A stretch of 47,823 nt of DNA from Candidatus Gastranaerophilales bacterium (GTDB lineage: Bacteria; Cyanobacteriota; Vampirovibrionia; Gastranaerophilales; UBA9579). The stretch is from assembly GCA_028689995.1 (NCBI GenBank), contig JAQVCB010000011.1:1-47823 (forward strand). Direction: 5' to 3'. Of this stretch, positions 15,372-25,017 are shown piece after piece. The stretch's first letter is position 1; each line of letters opens with the position of its first letter. The translations under genes were made by a program, and so were the position numbers. A model generated the notes under the pieces. That model was not told the DNA's origin, did no database searches, and saw nothing but the letters and a program-made list of their open reading frames with translations.

Positions 15372-17444
15372 TTATTTGTTAATTTTATTTAATTCTTCAA
15401 TTACTCTATCCATAACTTCTTGCCAATTATCCATCTCTTTTTGTCTGAATAATCTGACACTTTTATACCATGGACTGTCTTCCGAGTCTAAAAACCATCG
15501 CCACTCAGATATAAACGGAAGTAATATCCATGTTTTTTTTGCCAGAGCTCCTGATAAATGTGTCAAGGATGTATCGTTGCTTATTAATAAGTCAAGATTT
15601 TCTATTGCTGCTGCAGTATCAGAAAAATCATTAAATGTACTTCCAAGATCAACTATTTCAATATTTTTTGGAACTTTTTTAAGACCTTCTGTGCCGTAAC
15701 CTTTTTGAAATGAATAAAGTTTTACATTTTTAATATCTGCAAGCTTTAGAAATAATTCAAGAGGTATTTCTCTATTCTTGTTTCCGTTAGGATTTCCCTG
15801 CCATTTAATTCCGATTTTAAAGCTATCATTGTTGAAATATTTTTCTTTATAAGTATTTACTTTTTCAGAATCTGCTTTTAAATATCCTTCAGCGAGTGGA
15901 ATGTTATCATAAGTGCTATTTAGATAAGAAGGTATATTCAGTAAGTAAGTATAGCAATCAAATTCAATTTGATTTTCAGGGGTAAAGCTGTCTATAATTT
16001 CAGCTTTTAGATCATTTTGTTTTAAAAGCTTTTCCATACCGGAAGGAGCTTTAAACAAAACTTTTCCTCCATTAGATACAAGTTGAGGCAGATATCTTAC
16101 AAACTGTAAAGTATCTCCCAATCCCTGTTCATGGCAAACAAGAAGGGTTTTGCCCTCAAGAGGACTTCCATCCCATTTTGGCATTTGAAACTCGGTATAT
16201 TTAGGGTGCTTGATATCTTTTACCTTATCTCTCCATTCATAATGTTTAAAACCGTTTGTGAAATCTTTCATTAAAAGATAGGTTGTCCCAAGATTAAGAT
16301 GAGTTTCTGCATAGTTTGGCTTTATTTCCAATGCTTTTTGAAAACAATTCATAGCATCTTCAATGTTTTTCATTGTTATAAACAGGCTTCCAAGATTCAA
16401 ATATGCTTCAACGTAATCAGGTTTTAATTCAATAGCTTTATTGTAAAAGCCAATAGCTTGTTCAAATTCGTAAATATCAGAATAAATATTTCCAAGGTTA
16501 ACATAAACTTCTGCTTTATCCGGCATAAGTTCCAGAGCTTTTAAATAATATTCCAGAGCAGTTTCAGTATGATGAGCTTCTCTGTATGCGTTGCCTATGT
16601 TAAGTAAAACTGCCGGGTCATTTGGTTTTAATTGTGTTGCTATTTTAAAACAATTTATAGCATCTGTTGTTTTGTTGATATATATCATTAGATTGCCGAG
16701 ACTTATATATGAAGCATAATTGTCTGGATTCATTTCAATTGCAAGATTAAGATATTTAAGCGCTTGGGTTATTTCTCCCTTGGTCTTGTAAATATTTCCA
16801 AGATTAATGTAGGCTTTTTCATAATTGGGTTTTATTTTTATTGCTTTTTGGAAACAATATATAGCTTCTTCAATTTCGTAGCGATCAAAATATACAAGAC
16901 CAAGGCTATTATATATATCGGGATCATTCTGATTGAATAATATTGCTTTTTTATAGTTTTCTATAGCTTTGTCAAATTCATTTTTAACTTTATAGATATT
17001 TCCAAGATTAACATGCGCTGAATAGAAAGAAGGGTTCAGCTTTATAGCTTTTTCATAATATTCAATTGCTTTATCATTTTCATTTTTATTTTTATAACAC
17101 ATCCCGAGACCAAACCAGGGATCAGGATTATTTGGATCCATTTCCAAAGATTCATTATAAAAGTCTATAGCTTTATCAAATTCACCTTTGGCTGAATGTA
17201 TGTTTCCAAGATTGATATAAAAATAGGGTATTGGATGAATATCAATGGCTTTTTCAACGTAAATAATCGCTTCTTCATATCGTTTATGTTGAAAAAGAAG
17301 GATTCCAAATAAATTAAGGGCATTGTAGTTTTCAGGTTCTTCTTCTATTACCTGTCTATAGATAATTTCAGCCTCAGGCAGTTGTCCGTTTTTGTGGTAT
17401 TTGAGGGCTGTATTTAATTTGCTCAGATTTTCTTTTGATGACAT
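15372..17444 (-). CDS. TPR protein with C-terminal glycosyltransferase-like domain
   Basis: A 690-residue protein. About eleven to twelve 34-residue tetratricopeptide repeats fill residues 7-395, with a regular pattern (AYxNLGNIY, then FDKAIxxYxKAIxLxPN). Residues 400-690 form a different domain: WDGSPLEGKTLLVCHEQGLGDTLQFVRYLP, GIKWQGNPNGNKNR, and LDLLISNDTSLTHLSGAL. This pattern is like the GT9 heptosyltransferase / GT41 family domain common in cyanobacterial and environmental TPR proteins. Donor and acceptor are unknown; a role in protein or surface glycosylation is an inference. No signal peptide is seen. It starts 14 bases after ileS on the same strand, so probably cotranscribed. Confidence 0.82.
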   Translation of the reverse strand: MSSKENLSKLNTALKYHKNGQLPEAEIIYRQVIEEEPENYNALNLFGILLFQHKRYEEAIIYVEKAIDIHPIPYFYINLGNIHSAKGEFDKAIDFYNESLEMDPNNPDPWFGLGMCYKNKNENDKAIEYYEKAIKLNPSFYSAHVNLGNIYKVKNEFDKAIENYKKAILFNQNDPDIYNSLGLVYFDRYEIEEAIYCFQKAIKIKPNYEKAYINLGNIYKTKGEITQALKYLNLAIEMNPDNYASYISLGNLMIYINKTTDAINCFKIATQLKPNDPAVLLNIGNAYREAHHTETALEYYLKALELMPDKAEVYVNLGNIYSDIYEFEQAIGFYNKAIELKPDYVEAYLNLGSLFITMKNIEDAMNCFQKALEIKPNYAETHLNLGTTYLLMKDFTNGFKHYEWRDKVKDIKHPKYTEFQMPKWDGSPLEGKTLLVCHEQGLGDTLQFVRYLPQLVSNGGKVLFKAPSGMEKLLKQNDLKAEIIDSFTPENQIEFDCYTYLLNIPSYLNSTYDNIPLAEGYLKADSEKVNTYKEKYFNNDSFKIGIKWQGNPNGNKNREIPLELFLKLADIKNVKLYSFQKGYGTEGLKKVPKNIEIVDLGSTFNDFSDTAAAIENLDLLISNDTSLTHLSGALAKKTWILLPFISEWRWFLDSEDSPWYKSVRLFRQKEMDNWQEVMDRVIEELNKINK

Positions 17445-17458
17445 TTTGATACCTGTTT

Positions 17459-20302
17459 TTAAGATATAGCGTCAATACAGTTTTGGCAAAGTGTTTTATG
17501 TTGAGTATCTTTGCCGACATATTCAGAAAATTTCCAGCATCTTGAACATTTTTCTCCAGAGGCTGAAGCTACATATATAATGTAATTATCTTCTTCATAC
17601 TTATTTAGCATATTTTCCGGTTCTTTTCCATTATCTGTTAAAACAGCCTGAGATGTAATAAATATGTTTGCAAGTTCTGAAGCAGAACTTGCAAACATTT
17701 TGGCAAGTTCAGGGTTATTTATTATTTTAATAAATACGGATGTTTCTAACGAGCTGCCAACTTTTTTTTCAGCTCTTACAGGTTCGATAGCTTTTGTTAC
17801 TATTTCTCTTAAACGAAGAATTTCACTCCATTTAGCATCGATTTCTTCGTTTAAGAATTCAGGTTTGACTTTTGGCCAGTCTGAAAGCAGAATACTTTCA
17901 AGATTTTCTTTTTGTGTTTCAGGAACAAACTGCCATATGTCTTCAGCTAAATGCGGTGTTACAGGAACAAATATCCTTGTTAAAACATGTAATGCTTTAT
18001 ACATAACAGTCTGGCATGATCTTCTTGATAAAGAATCTTTTCCTTGTGTATATAGTCTGTCTTTAATTATATCAAGGTATGTAGAGCTGAGATCTACTGC
18101 TGCAAAATTTTGTATTAGCTGATAATATCTGTAAAATTCATATTTATCGAACGCAATTGTTACGTTTTCAACCAGTTTTTGTAGTCTATGAAGAGCAAAT
18201 TTATCAATTTCACTGAGATCTCCATATTCGACGGTATCCTTTGCAGGATCAAAGTCGTATAAGTTTCCAAGCAGGAATCTGCAGGTATTTCTTACTTTTT
18301 TATAAACCTCAACGAGTTGCAGAATAATATTTTCACCTATTCTAACGTCGTTTGTGTAATCAACACTTGCAGTCCATAATCTTAATACATCTGCACCGTA
18401 CTTATTTACAATATTTTGAGGTTCGATAACATTGCCAAGACTCTTGCTCATCTTGCGACCATTTCCGTCAAGTACAAATCCATGAGTTAAAACTGATTTA
18501 TAAGGAGCTTTGCCTTTTGTTGCAACGCTTGTAAGTAGTGATGACTGGAACCAGCCTCTGTGCTGATCTGATCCTTCAAGATACATTTCAACAGGAGTAT
18601 CGCAAAGTTCGTCTTTTCTTGCATCTACAACAGCGGCATGAGTGCTTCCGCTATCAAACCAAACATCCATAATGTCTGTTTCCTTGTTAAAATCATGACT
18701 TCCGCAGTCAGGGCAGGTAAACCCTTCCGGCATAAGTTCTTTTGCAGAATACTTAGCCCATGCATCTGATGATTCTTTTTTGAATATTTCGGCAACGTGG
18801 TTTATAGTTTCATCTGTAACTATTGATTTATTGCATTGTGAGCAAAAGAAAACAGGTATTGGTACACCCCATGCTCTCTGTCTACTTATGCACCAGTCAG
18901 ACCTTGATTCAACCATGTTGTAAATTCTCTGATAGTTATTGACAGGAATCCATTGGACTTCATCAATTGCTTTCAGGGTTTGATCCTTGAATGATTCAAC
19001 ATTGATAAACCATTGCTCAGTTGCTCTGTATATTACAGGCTTTTTGCATCTCCAGCAATGTGGGTAACTGTGACTAATATCTCCATGTGCTAAAAGAGCA
19101 TTTTTATCCTGTAATTCCTGAATGATTATTTCATTTGCTTTGTTGTATCTTAATCCTGCAAATTTTTCGGCTTCTTCCGTAAAAATACCTTTATTGGTTA
19201 AAGGAGAAACTACACCTATTTTATATTTATTGCCGACTTCATAATCTTCAAGTCCATGTCCAGGTGCTGTATGAACCGCACCTGTTCCGGCTTCAGTTGT
19301 TACGTGTTCGCCAAGTATAATCAAGCTGTTCCTGTCAAAGAAAGGATGTCTTGCATTAAGATATTCAAGTTTTTCTCCGGTTGTAGAGCCCAAAATTTTG
19401 TAGGAATTTTCTTCCCAGCCTACGCCGTTTGCAAAACTTTCAAGCAGATCAACGCCTACTATGTAGACTTCGTCTGAATCTTCTTTTTTGACAAAGACGT
19501 ATTGAAGTCTTGGATGAAGCGCAATAGCAAGATTTGCAGGTAAAGTCCATGGAGTTGTTGTCCATATAACTACAGATAGAGGATTAGTTAAATCTAATTC
19601 AGCTGTCTTATATGCTTTTTGTGCTTCTTCTGGAACGAAACCGAATTTAACGTAGATACTGTGTGATTTATGATCAGCATATTCTACTTCGGCTTCAGCA
19701 AGTGCAGTTTCACATTCAGCACACCAGTAAACAGGTTTTAAACCTTTATAAACATACCCTTTTTTAGCCATTTCGCCAAATACTCTGACCTGTATTGATT
19801 CAAATTCTGCATCAATTGTTATGTAAGGATGTTCCCAGTTACCCCAGACTCCTAGTCTTTTGAAGTTTGTTTCCTGTCCTTTAAGGTTTTTAAGTGCAAA
19901 TTCTCTGCATTTTTTTCTTAATTCTTCAGGAGTTAGTGATTCTCTGCCGCCTTTTATTGATTTTACCACTGCATTTTCAATTGGAAGTCCATGTCCATCG
20001 TAACCGGGAACATATGGACTATAAAATCCTGATTGTGATTTATATTTGACGACTATATCTTTTAATATTTTATTTAAGGCAGTTCCTATATGAATTTTAT
20101 CGGAACTTAAGTATGGAGGTCCGTCATGAAGTATAAACTTCCTTGATTTATCCCTCTGTGCAATGTTCTTTTCATAAATTGTATTATCTTCCCAGTATTT
20201 TTGTATTTCTACTTCTCTTAATGCTGCATTTGCCCTCATTTTAAAATCTGTTTGCGGAAGATTTAATGTATTTTTATAGTCAATAGTTTGATTTTCACTC
20301 AT
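17459..20302 (-). CDS. ileS: Isoleucyl-tRNA synthetase
   Basis: 947 residues, the normal bacterial length. Order: catalytic Rossmann fold with HDGPPY and the HIGH-equivalent H71-I-G-T74, the CP1 editing domain (VIWTTTPWTLPANLAIALHP), KMSKS at about 617-621 (DGNGRKMSKSLGN), an anticodon-binding helical domain, and a C-terminal zinc finger (EKCSRCWKF, then CQNC). Cys pairs in WCAEC, HCWRC, FCSQC and CPDC lie in the insertions. The second His of HIGH is Thr, a substitution also known in some class I synthetases (GluRS), so activity is probably intact. ATG is preceded by AAGGG at seven bases. No T-box was seen upstream. Confidence 0.96.
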   Translation of the reverse strand: MSENQTIDYKNTLNLPQTDFKMRANAALREVEIQKYWEDNTIYEKNIAQRDKSRKFILHDGPPYLSSDKIHIGTALNKILKDIVVKYKSQSGFYSPYVPGYDGHGLPIENAVVKSIKGGRESLTPEELRKKCREFALKNLKGQETNFKRLGVWGNWEHPYITIDAEFESIQVRVFGEMAKKGYVYKGLKPVYWCAECETALAEAEVEYADHKSHSIYVKFGFVPEEAQKAYKTAELDLTNPLSVVIWTTTPWTLPANLAIALHPRLQYVFVKKEDSDEVYIVGVDLLESFANGVGWEENSYKILGSTTGEKLEYLNARHPFFDRNSLIILGEHVTTEAGTGAVHTAPGHGLEDYEVGNKYKIGVVSPLTNKGIFTEEAEKFAGLRYNKANEIIIQELQDKNALLAHGDISHSYPHCWRCKKPVIYRATEQWFINVESFKDQTLKAIDEVQWIPVNNYQRIYNMVESRSDWCISRQRAWGVPIPVFFCSQCNKSIVTDETINHVAEIFKKESSDAWAKYSAKELMPEGFTCPDCGSHDFNKETDIMDVWFDSGSTHAAVVDARKDELCDTPVEMYLEGSDQHRGWFQSSLLTSVATKGKAPYKSVLTHGFVLDGNGRKMSKSLGNVIEPQNIVNKYGADVLRLWTASVDYTNDVRIGENIILQLVEVYKKVRNTCRFLLGNLYDFDPAKDTVEYGDLSEIDKFALHRLQKLVENVTIAFDKYEFYRYYQLIQNFAAVDLSSTYLDIIKDRLYTQGKDSLSRRSCQTVMYKALHVLTRIFVPVTPHLAEDIWQFVPETQKENLESILLSDWPKVKPEFLNEEIDAKWSEILRLREIVTKAIEPVRAEKKVGSSLETSVFIKIINNPELAKMFASSASELANIFITSQAVLTDNGKEPENMLNKYEEDNYIIYVASASGEKCSRCWKFSEYVGKDTQHKTLCQNCIDAIS

Positions 20303-20422
20303 TGTAATTACCCTTTATTACTTCTCATATATTATATTATAAGATAAAAATACGATTTTGGGGATTTAGTGCATTGTGGATACAGAAAAAAATATTTTTT
20401 TCTGTATATTCATTAGTCATAA

Positions 20423-20470
20423 ATATTCATTTAAACAAATTATTGATTTAAATGAATATAATAATATACT
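20423..20470 (+). promoter_or_regulatory. Candidate promoter and inverted-repeat operator upstream of GH57 gene
   Basis: ATATTCATTTAAA (20423-20435) is repeated in perfect inversion at 20447-20459, eleven bases apart. TTGATT (20443-20448) and TATACT (20465-20470), 16 bases apart, form a sigma70-like promoter for the GH57 gene, and the right arm of the palindrome overlaps its -35 box and spacer. The position suggests a regulator site in the divergent ileS/GH57 region. Being AT-only palindromic DNA, it could arise by chance more easily than a GC-rich one. Confidence 0.45.
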
Positions 20471-20536
20471 TAAAGTAGTAAAATAGTGTTATATAACTGT
20501 TTTTATTGCTTTTTGATTTAATTATCCGGTAAAAAA

Positions 20537-22783
20537 ATGAGAAAAAAACTTTCCATAGCCTTTGTATGGCATATGCATCAGCCAGTTTATAAAAATCCTG
20601 TTTCAGGCGAGTATTCAATGCCCTGGGTCAGGCTTCATGCCATTAAAGATTATTTAAATATGGTTTTAATTCTGGATGAATTTCCAAAAATTAAACAGAC
20701 TTTTAATATCGTTCCATCTTTAATCGACCAATTAAATGATTATAGCAATAATAATGCTTATGACAGGCATTTATCATTGACAGAAGCTGATATAAACGAT
20801 TTAACAGGAGATGATAAAAACTTTATTCTTGATCATTTCTTCGACGCAAATTATGACAATATGATCGCTCCACATGAGCCATATAGAAAGTTGTATGAAA
20901 AACGTCATAATTTAGAGACTTTCAGCGTAGATAGCTTTTCTGCCCAAGAATATTCTGATATTCTTGCCTGGTATAATCTTATATGGTTTGATTCCCGTTG
21001 GTTTAATGAAATTTCTGAATTAAATAATCTTTATGAAAAAGGAACAGGATATACTTTGGAAGAAAGAAAATCTATAATTCAGATACAAAGAGGAATTATT
21101 AAACGAATAATTCCTAAATATAAAGAACTATTCGAAAAAGGACAGATTGAACTTTCAACAAGTCCTTATTATCATCCAATAATACCGCTTTTAGTTAATT
21201 TTGCTTCTGCCCAAAAGTCAAACGATAAAATACAACTTCCCGAAAGTTCGAATAGTTTGCTCGATGATGCCAAAAAACAAATAATGAAAGGGATGGAATT
21301 ATTTAAACATACATTTGGAAAGTCATCAGCAGGTATCTGGCCACCTGAACAGGCTATTAGTCCAGAAACTTTAGAACTAATGGCATCTCTGGGTGTGAAG
21401 TGGACAATTACTGATGAAGGGATTTTGGCAAAGTCGCTTGATAAGGAATTTGTACGGAATTTTCATGGGGATCTTGAATCACCCTATGAATTAAGTAAAA
21501 TTTATAAAACTGAAGCTGATAAAAAAGAAATACATTTTTTGTGTAGAAACTCAGTTCTGGCTGATCTTATTGGGTTTGAATACGGTAATCATGATCCGGT
21601 TGTTGCTGCAAATGATCTTTATGAACGTTTAAAAAATATTCAGTCTAAACTTCATAATTCTCCTGATTCTAGACATATTGTAACTATTGCACTTGATGGA
21701 GAAAATTGTTGGGAAAGCTACAGAGATAATGGTAAGAGTTTTTTATGTAATCTGTATAAACTTTTAACAGAGGATAAAACACTTGATGTAACTACAGTTA
21801 GTGATTATATCAAAAGAAAAGCTGCAACAAGAATTCTTACGCCTATGCATACAGGTTCATGGATCGACAGGAGCTTTCATCTCTGGATTGGCGATGCTAC
21901 AAAGAATTTGGCATGGGATTATCTTTGCAGAACAAGGCAGGATTTAATACGATTTACCAAAGAAAAGAAATATTCTAAAGATATTGTTGATCAGGCCTGG
22001 AATGAAATATATATAGCTGAAGGCAGTGATTGGTTTTGGTGGTATGGTGAACCTAACGATTCAGGTCAGGATGACCTGTTTGATGCACTTTTTAGAATTC
22101 GTTTGCAAAATGTGTACAGAATTCTTAATAAACCGATACCGGAAAACCTTGAAATGTCGCTTTATTCATATATTGGTAGGCCTTCAAGAAGTCCAAGGGG
22201 TATTTTAAAACCTTTAATAAATGGAAAATTTAATTCTGAAGATGAATGGTCAAATGCTGGATGTATAGATATGCCACAAGGGCCTATGTTTCCTTCAGAG
22301 ATGTTGTTAAGGCGAATTCTTTTTGGTAATGATACTGATAATATTTATTTCAGATTTGATATTAATTCACAATTGCTAACAAAATCTGCACAAGATATTT
22401 TCAATAATGAACTATACATTTATTTTCTTGTTCATGAACAGTGTAAAAATTATTCTTCAATGAGAATAAGAACTAAAGGGTCAACTATTTACCCTGTTCA
22501 AAAGTATTTATATTCTCATGAAGTAGAAATTTCGACTAATAAAGGATGCATTTTGCCTCCTATTATCTCTGAATCAGCAGAGAATAGTCTTTGGAGAATT
22601 ATGATGATGCATGGTATGAATTATAGTCATAAGACTTTTTTTGAATTGTCTATTCCTTTTGATGATATTGAAGTTAAAGAAGGTCAGGATGCTTATTTTG
22701 TAATTGCAACATCAAAATCACAGGTATTACAGGCTATAATACCTCAAAACAGACTTCTCTCAATTCAAAGACCAAAAAAATAG
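20537..22783 (+). CDS. Glycoside hydrolase family 57 (alpha-amylase / glucanotransferase type)
   Basis: A 748-residue cytoplasmic enzyme (no signal peptide). GH57 conserved regions: VWHMHQPVY at residues 9-17; the nucleophile Glu E271 in GIWPPEQAISPE; the acid/base Asp D387 in ALDGENCWESY; and RLHAIKDYLNM near the N-terminus. Residues about 430-560 are helical (WIGDATKNLAWDYL) and include an SDWFWWYGEPNDSGQDDLFDALF segment, followed by a C-terminal domain of about 170 residues that is common in this subgroup. Likely substrate is glycogen or another alpha-glucan; amylase, 4-alpha-glucanotransferase and branching activities cannot be separated by eye. The ribosome site is poor (GG eight bases before ATG). 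No glycogen gene adjoins it. Confidence 0.9.
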   Translation: MRKKLSIAFVWHMHQPVYKNPVSGEYSMPWVRLHAIKDYLNMVLILDEFPKIKQTFNIVPSLIDQLNDYSNNNAYDRHLSLTEADINDLTGDDKNFILDHFFDANYDNMIAPHEPYRKLYEKRHNLETFSVDSFSAQEYSDILAWYNLIWFDSRWFNEISELNNLYEKGTGYTLEERKSIIQIQRGIIKRIIPKYKELFEKGQIELSTSPYYHPIIPLLVNFASAQKSNDKIQLPESSNSLLDDAKKQIMKGMELFKHTFGKSSAGIWPPEQAISPETLELMASLGVKWTITDEGILAKSLDKEFVRNFHGDLESPYELSKIYKTEADKKEIHFLCRNSVLADLIGFEYGNHDPVVAANDLYERLKNIQSKLHNSPDSRHIVTIALDGENCWESYRDNGKSFLCNLYKLLTEDKTLDVTTVSDYIKRKAATRILTPMHTGSWIDRSFHLWIGDATKNLAWDYLCRTRQDLIRFTKEKKYSKDIVDQAWNEIYIAEGSDWFWWYGEPNDSGQDDLFDALFRIRLQNVYRILNKPIPENLEMSLYSYIGRPSRSPRGILKPLINGKFNSEDEWSNAGCIDMPQGPMFPSEMLLRRILFGNDTDNIYFRFDINSQLLTKSAQDIFNNELYIYFLVHEQCKNYSSMRIRTKGSTIYPVQKYLYSHEVEISTNKGCILPPIISESAENSLWRIMMMHGMNYSHKTFFELSIPFDDIEVKEGQDAYFVIATSKSQVLQAIIPQNRLLSIQRPKK

Positions 22784-22800
22784 AATGTAAGAACGAGTTT

Positions 22801-22864
22801 GGTTAAAGCTTCCAACGCCTTGCCAAGCAAGCCGTTTCGGCTTTAGCCAGCACTCCCGCTTCGC
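22801..22864. repeat. GC-rich palindromic intergenic repeat, copy B
   Basis: A G+C-rich island between the GH57 gene and the convergent SPOR gene. It contains AAGCCG/CGGCTT with a three-base loop (22830-22843). In reverse complement it resembles the island at 13760-13817. It may also serve as a transcription end for both convergent genes, since no standard terminator is seen here. Confidence 0.45.
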
Positions 22865-22927
22865 ACGAGCTTTTACTTATATAATTAGATTTTACAGTTT
22901 TTAACAAGACACGCTCTAAATTAATTA

Positions 22928-23722
22928 TTAATTTTTAATTATCCTTGTGTCGAGGTTTCTTTTTCTCAGGTCACTGGCAAGTTTTGCAGCTTTTTGGGGA
23001 TTGGAAAAAGTACCGACCTGAAGGGAATATGAGCCGTTTATTTCTTTAATAAACGGAGTTACATTGAGGTCTGAATTAGTCAGTTCTTGAGAAACTCTTC
23101 TGGCTTCAGTTAAATCGGAATAATTTCCGACCAAAACTTTATTCATTGAAGCCGGTTCTTTTTGAACTTTGACTTTATCTCTTAAAATCAAGTTCTCATT
23201 TTGATTAGTATCATTTTTTGGAACCTGTTTTACAGCTTTTTGGGGTTGAAGTTGAATGGAATTATCTTGCAGTGATGCTTCGTCGGTTGCAGGATCTGTT
23301 GTATCTGGTTCTCTGCTGTCATATGGGAGTTGATCATTTAAGTAATCATTTTGGTTTTGAGGCTCAGTATAGCCCTGATCATTTTGTATAGTATCTAAAT
23401 TGACTTCAGTTTGTTGAATAGTATCGGTTTTATTCAGAAGAGGATTATTAGGTGTTGTATTTTGTAAACCACCATCCATTTCAATCAATTTTAAGCGGGG
23501 ATCGACCCTTCCTTTAAAATCATCACTGGATACAGATGAAAGGTTGCTTTCGTTATCGAGAGCCGGAACATCTATTTTTGGAGTTAATAAAGAGGCTATA
23601 AGCGTACAAAGGAAGAAGAAGCCTACAAATGCGCTGAAAAAGATAAAAAATAATCTTTTTTTATTAATTTTTGTTTTTACTTTTGGTTGTTTTTGGATCT
23701 GAACGCCCGGTTTTATTTTCAT
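22928..23722 (-). CDS. Single-pass membrane protein with SPOR domain
   Basis: A 264-residue protein. Residues 1-22 are basic, 24-46 form a membrane helix (FFIFFSAFVGFFFLCTLIASL), 50-185 are a polar Asn/Gln/Asp-rich linker, and 193-262 form a SPOR fold (KVLVGNYSDLTEARRVSQEL and SLQVGTFSNPQKAAKLASDL). SPOR domains bind denuded peptidoglycan at the division septum, so a role in division or cell-wall remodelling, with the domain outside the cytoplasmic membrane, is likely. It starts five bases after the DUF366 gene; GGAG lies 13 bases before the ATG, inside the end of that gene. Confidence 0.85.
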   Translation of the reverse strand: MKIKPGVQIQKQPKVKTKINKKRLFFIFFSAFVGFFFLCTLIASLLTPKIDVPALDNESNLSSVSSDDFKGRVDPRLKLIEMDGGLQNTTPNNPLLNKTDTIQQTEVNLDTIQNDQGYTEPQNQNDYLNDQLPYDSREPDTTDPATDEASLQDNSIQLQPQKAVKQVPKNDTNQNENLILRDKVKVQKEPASMNKVLVGNYSDLTEARRVSQELTNSDLNVTPFIKEINGSYSLQVGTFSNPQKAAKLASDLRKRNLDTRIIKN

Positions 23723-23727
23723 AATTT

Positions 23728-24294
23728 TTAAATTACTCCTTTAACCTTGCAGGAAGCATTTATAATTTGATTATTTTCCTGTGTGTAATTATTAATTATA
23801 TCACTTGCGATACAATCAATATCTTTTAAGTTTAATTCGGATTTAAGTCCGGCAGCTTTTACAGGGGCATTTTTAGAAACTATATTTATCCCTAAATGTA
23901 TTAACACAGAAGTTATGGATTTTGTAGCTATCGAAACGGAAAGTTTACCCTCTTGATAGTATAAATCATCTCCATGCCTTATTAGTTCAGCAGGGTTAGG
24001 TAATCTGGACAATATAACATCTCTTGCTATTGCAACAAGTAATCTTTGTCTTAATACACCTTCCATGAGCGGGATATTAAAATGTTCAACAATAAAATGA
24101 AGCATTTTTTCGCTGTAAATAGGGCTATTTGTTAGAACATCTTCAATGTCAACCATATTGTCAAGTTTTACCTCACATTCTCCTATGAAGCTTACTATAG
24201 CGTCACCTTGAATATTAAAGTTTTTATAAATCCAGTGGGGAGAAAGTTCTTTTCCTGTATAGCATATCTCTTTTTCAATGAATAGTTTATCCAT
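23728..24294 (-). CDS. DUF366 family protein
   Basis: A 188-residue protein that I recognise as DUF366 from its conserved run: IYKNFNIQGDAIVSFIGEC, then KMLHFIVEHFNIPL, RQRLLV, HGDDLYY, GKLSVSIAT, and a C-terminal INxxxxNAPV stretch. The family is found in archaea and scattered bacteria and has no established reaction. It has no signal peptide and is presumably cytoplasmic. It lies six bases after queC and five before the SPOR gene, so the four minus-strand genes form one unit. The neighbourhood suggests a possible link with 7-deazaguanine synthesis, but this is only a guess from position. Confidence 0.8.
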   Translation of the reverse strand: MDKLFIEKEICYTGKELSPHWIYKNFNIQGDAIVSFIGECEVKLDNMVDIEDVLTNSPIYSEKMLHFIVEHFNIPLMEGVLRQRLLVAIARDVILSRLPNPAELIRHGDDLYYQEGKLSVSIATKSITSVLIHLGINIVSKNAPVKAAGLKSELNLKDIDCIASDIINNYTQENNQIINASCKVKGVI

Positions 24295-24300
24295 TATTTT

Positions 24301-25017
24301 TTAATCAGCCTCAAATATTGTATAATATGTCTTTTTATCAACGGTATTCTGAAGGGCTCTTTTAAATCGCAGGCATGATTCACACTTGCCGCAGTGTTTT
24401 TCATTATTAGTATAACAACTCCGTATTAAATTAAAAGGAATTTTTTTATCTATGCCTATTTTAACTATCTCGGCTTTATCATTTTTTATCAGTGGAGCAA
24501 AGACTTTTGGTTTTGACAGAGTCGAAAATTCAAGTGAATCATTAATTTTATCAATAAAATCCTGTGTATTATCAGGGAATGTAGTTCCTTCTTCTTTATT
24601 TGCTCCAAATATAATATGAGTAAAATTATAACTGTCGGCAAAGCTTGCTGCAATATTGATAAAAAGCCCGTTCCTGTTTGGAACCCATACATTTTTTGCT
24701 GAATTTGTTGTTAAATCAATATTATCCAGTTCAGAAACTTTTAATTCCGGCAAAGAAGATTTTTTGTTTACCAGTGAAGTAGAAGTAATTTCAGCCAGAC
24801 ATGGAAGGGAAATAACTTTATGTTCCAATCCGTAGTATTCTGCAATTTTTTTTGAAGAATTAACTTCTTTTTCTCCTGCTCTTTGTCCGTAGTCAAAAGT
24901 TAAGGCAAGGGTTATATTGTAAGCATCTTTTGTACAACCCAAACTGACAACAGAATCAAGTCCTCCTGATAAAAGAATTATTGATTTATTGGTTTCAGTC
25001 TTCATAGCTTTCTTCAT
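24301..25017 (-). CDS. queC: 7-cyano-7-deazaguanine synthase
   Basis: QueC converts 7-carboxy-7-deazaguanine to preQ0 with ATP and ammonia, in queuosine synthesis. 238 residues. The PP-loop ATP-binding motif SGGLDS is at residues 17-22; the zinc site is C-terminal (SCYTNNEKHCGKCESC). The typical LTFDYGQRAGEKEV and VPNRNGLFINIAASFA segments are present. The first ATG (25017) overlaps the HEAT gene by 23 bases, with GGAAG upstream; a second in-frame ATG at 25005 would remove four residues. No queD, queE or queF is nearby. Confidence 0.94.
   Translation of the reverse strand: MKKAMKTETNKSIILLSGGLDSVVSLGCTKDAYNITLALTFDYGQRAGEKEVNSSKKIAEYYGLEHKVISLPCLAEITSTSLVNKKSSLPELKVSELDNIDLTTNSAKNVWVPNRNGLFINIAASFADSYNFTHIIFGANKEEGTTFPDNTQDFIDKINDSLEFSTLSKPKVFAPLIKNDKAEIVKIGIDKKIPFNLIRSCYTNNEKHCGKCESCLRFKRALQNTVDKKTYYTIFEAD

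Noticed and set aside
15316-15699. Plus-strand 127-codon open frame across the TPR gene end
   Set aside because: It lies opposite the well-supported TPR-glycosyltransferase coding region and has no domain or ribosome site; typical antisense shadow.
17664-18122. Plus-strand 152-codon open frame inside ileS
   Set aside because: Fully antisense to conserved ileS sequence; codon pattern explained by ileS.
20303-20536. T-box riboswitch upstream of ileS
   Set aside because: No T-box consensus (GGGUGGNACCGCG-like) or specifier stem-loop could be found in the 234-base gap.
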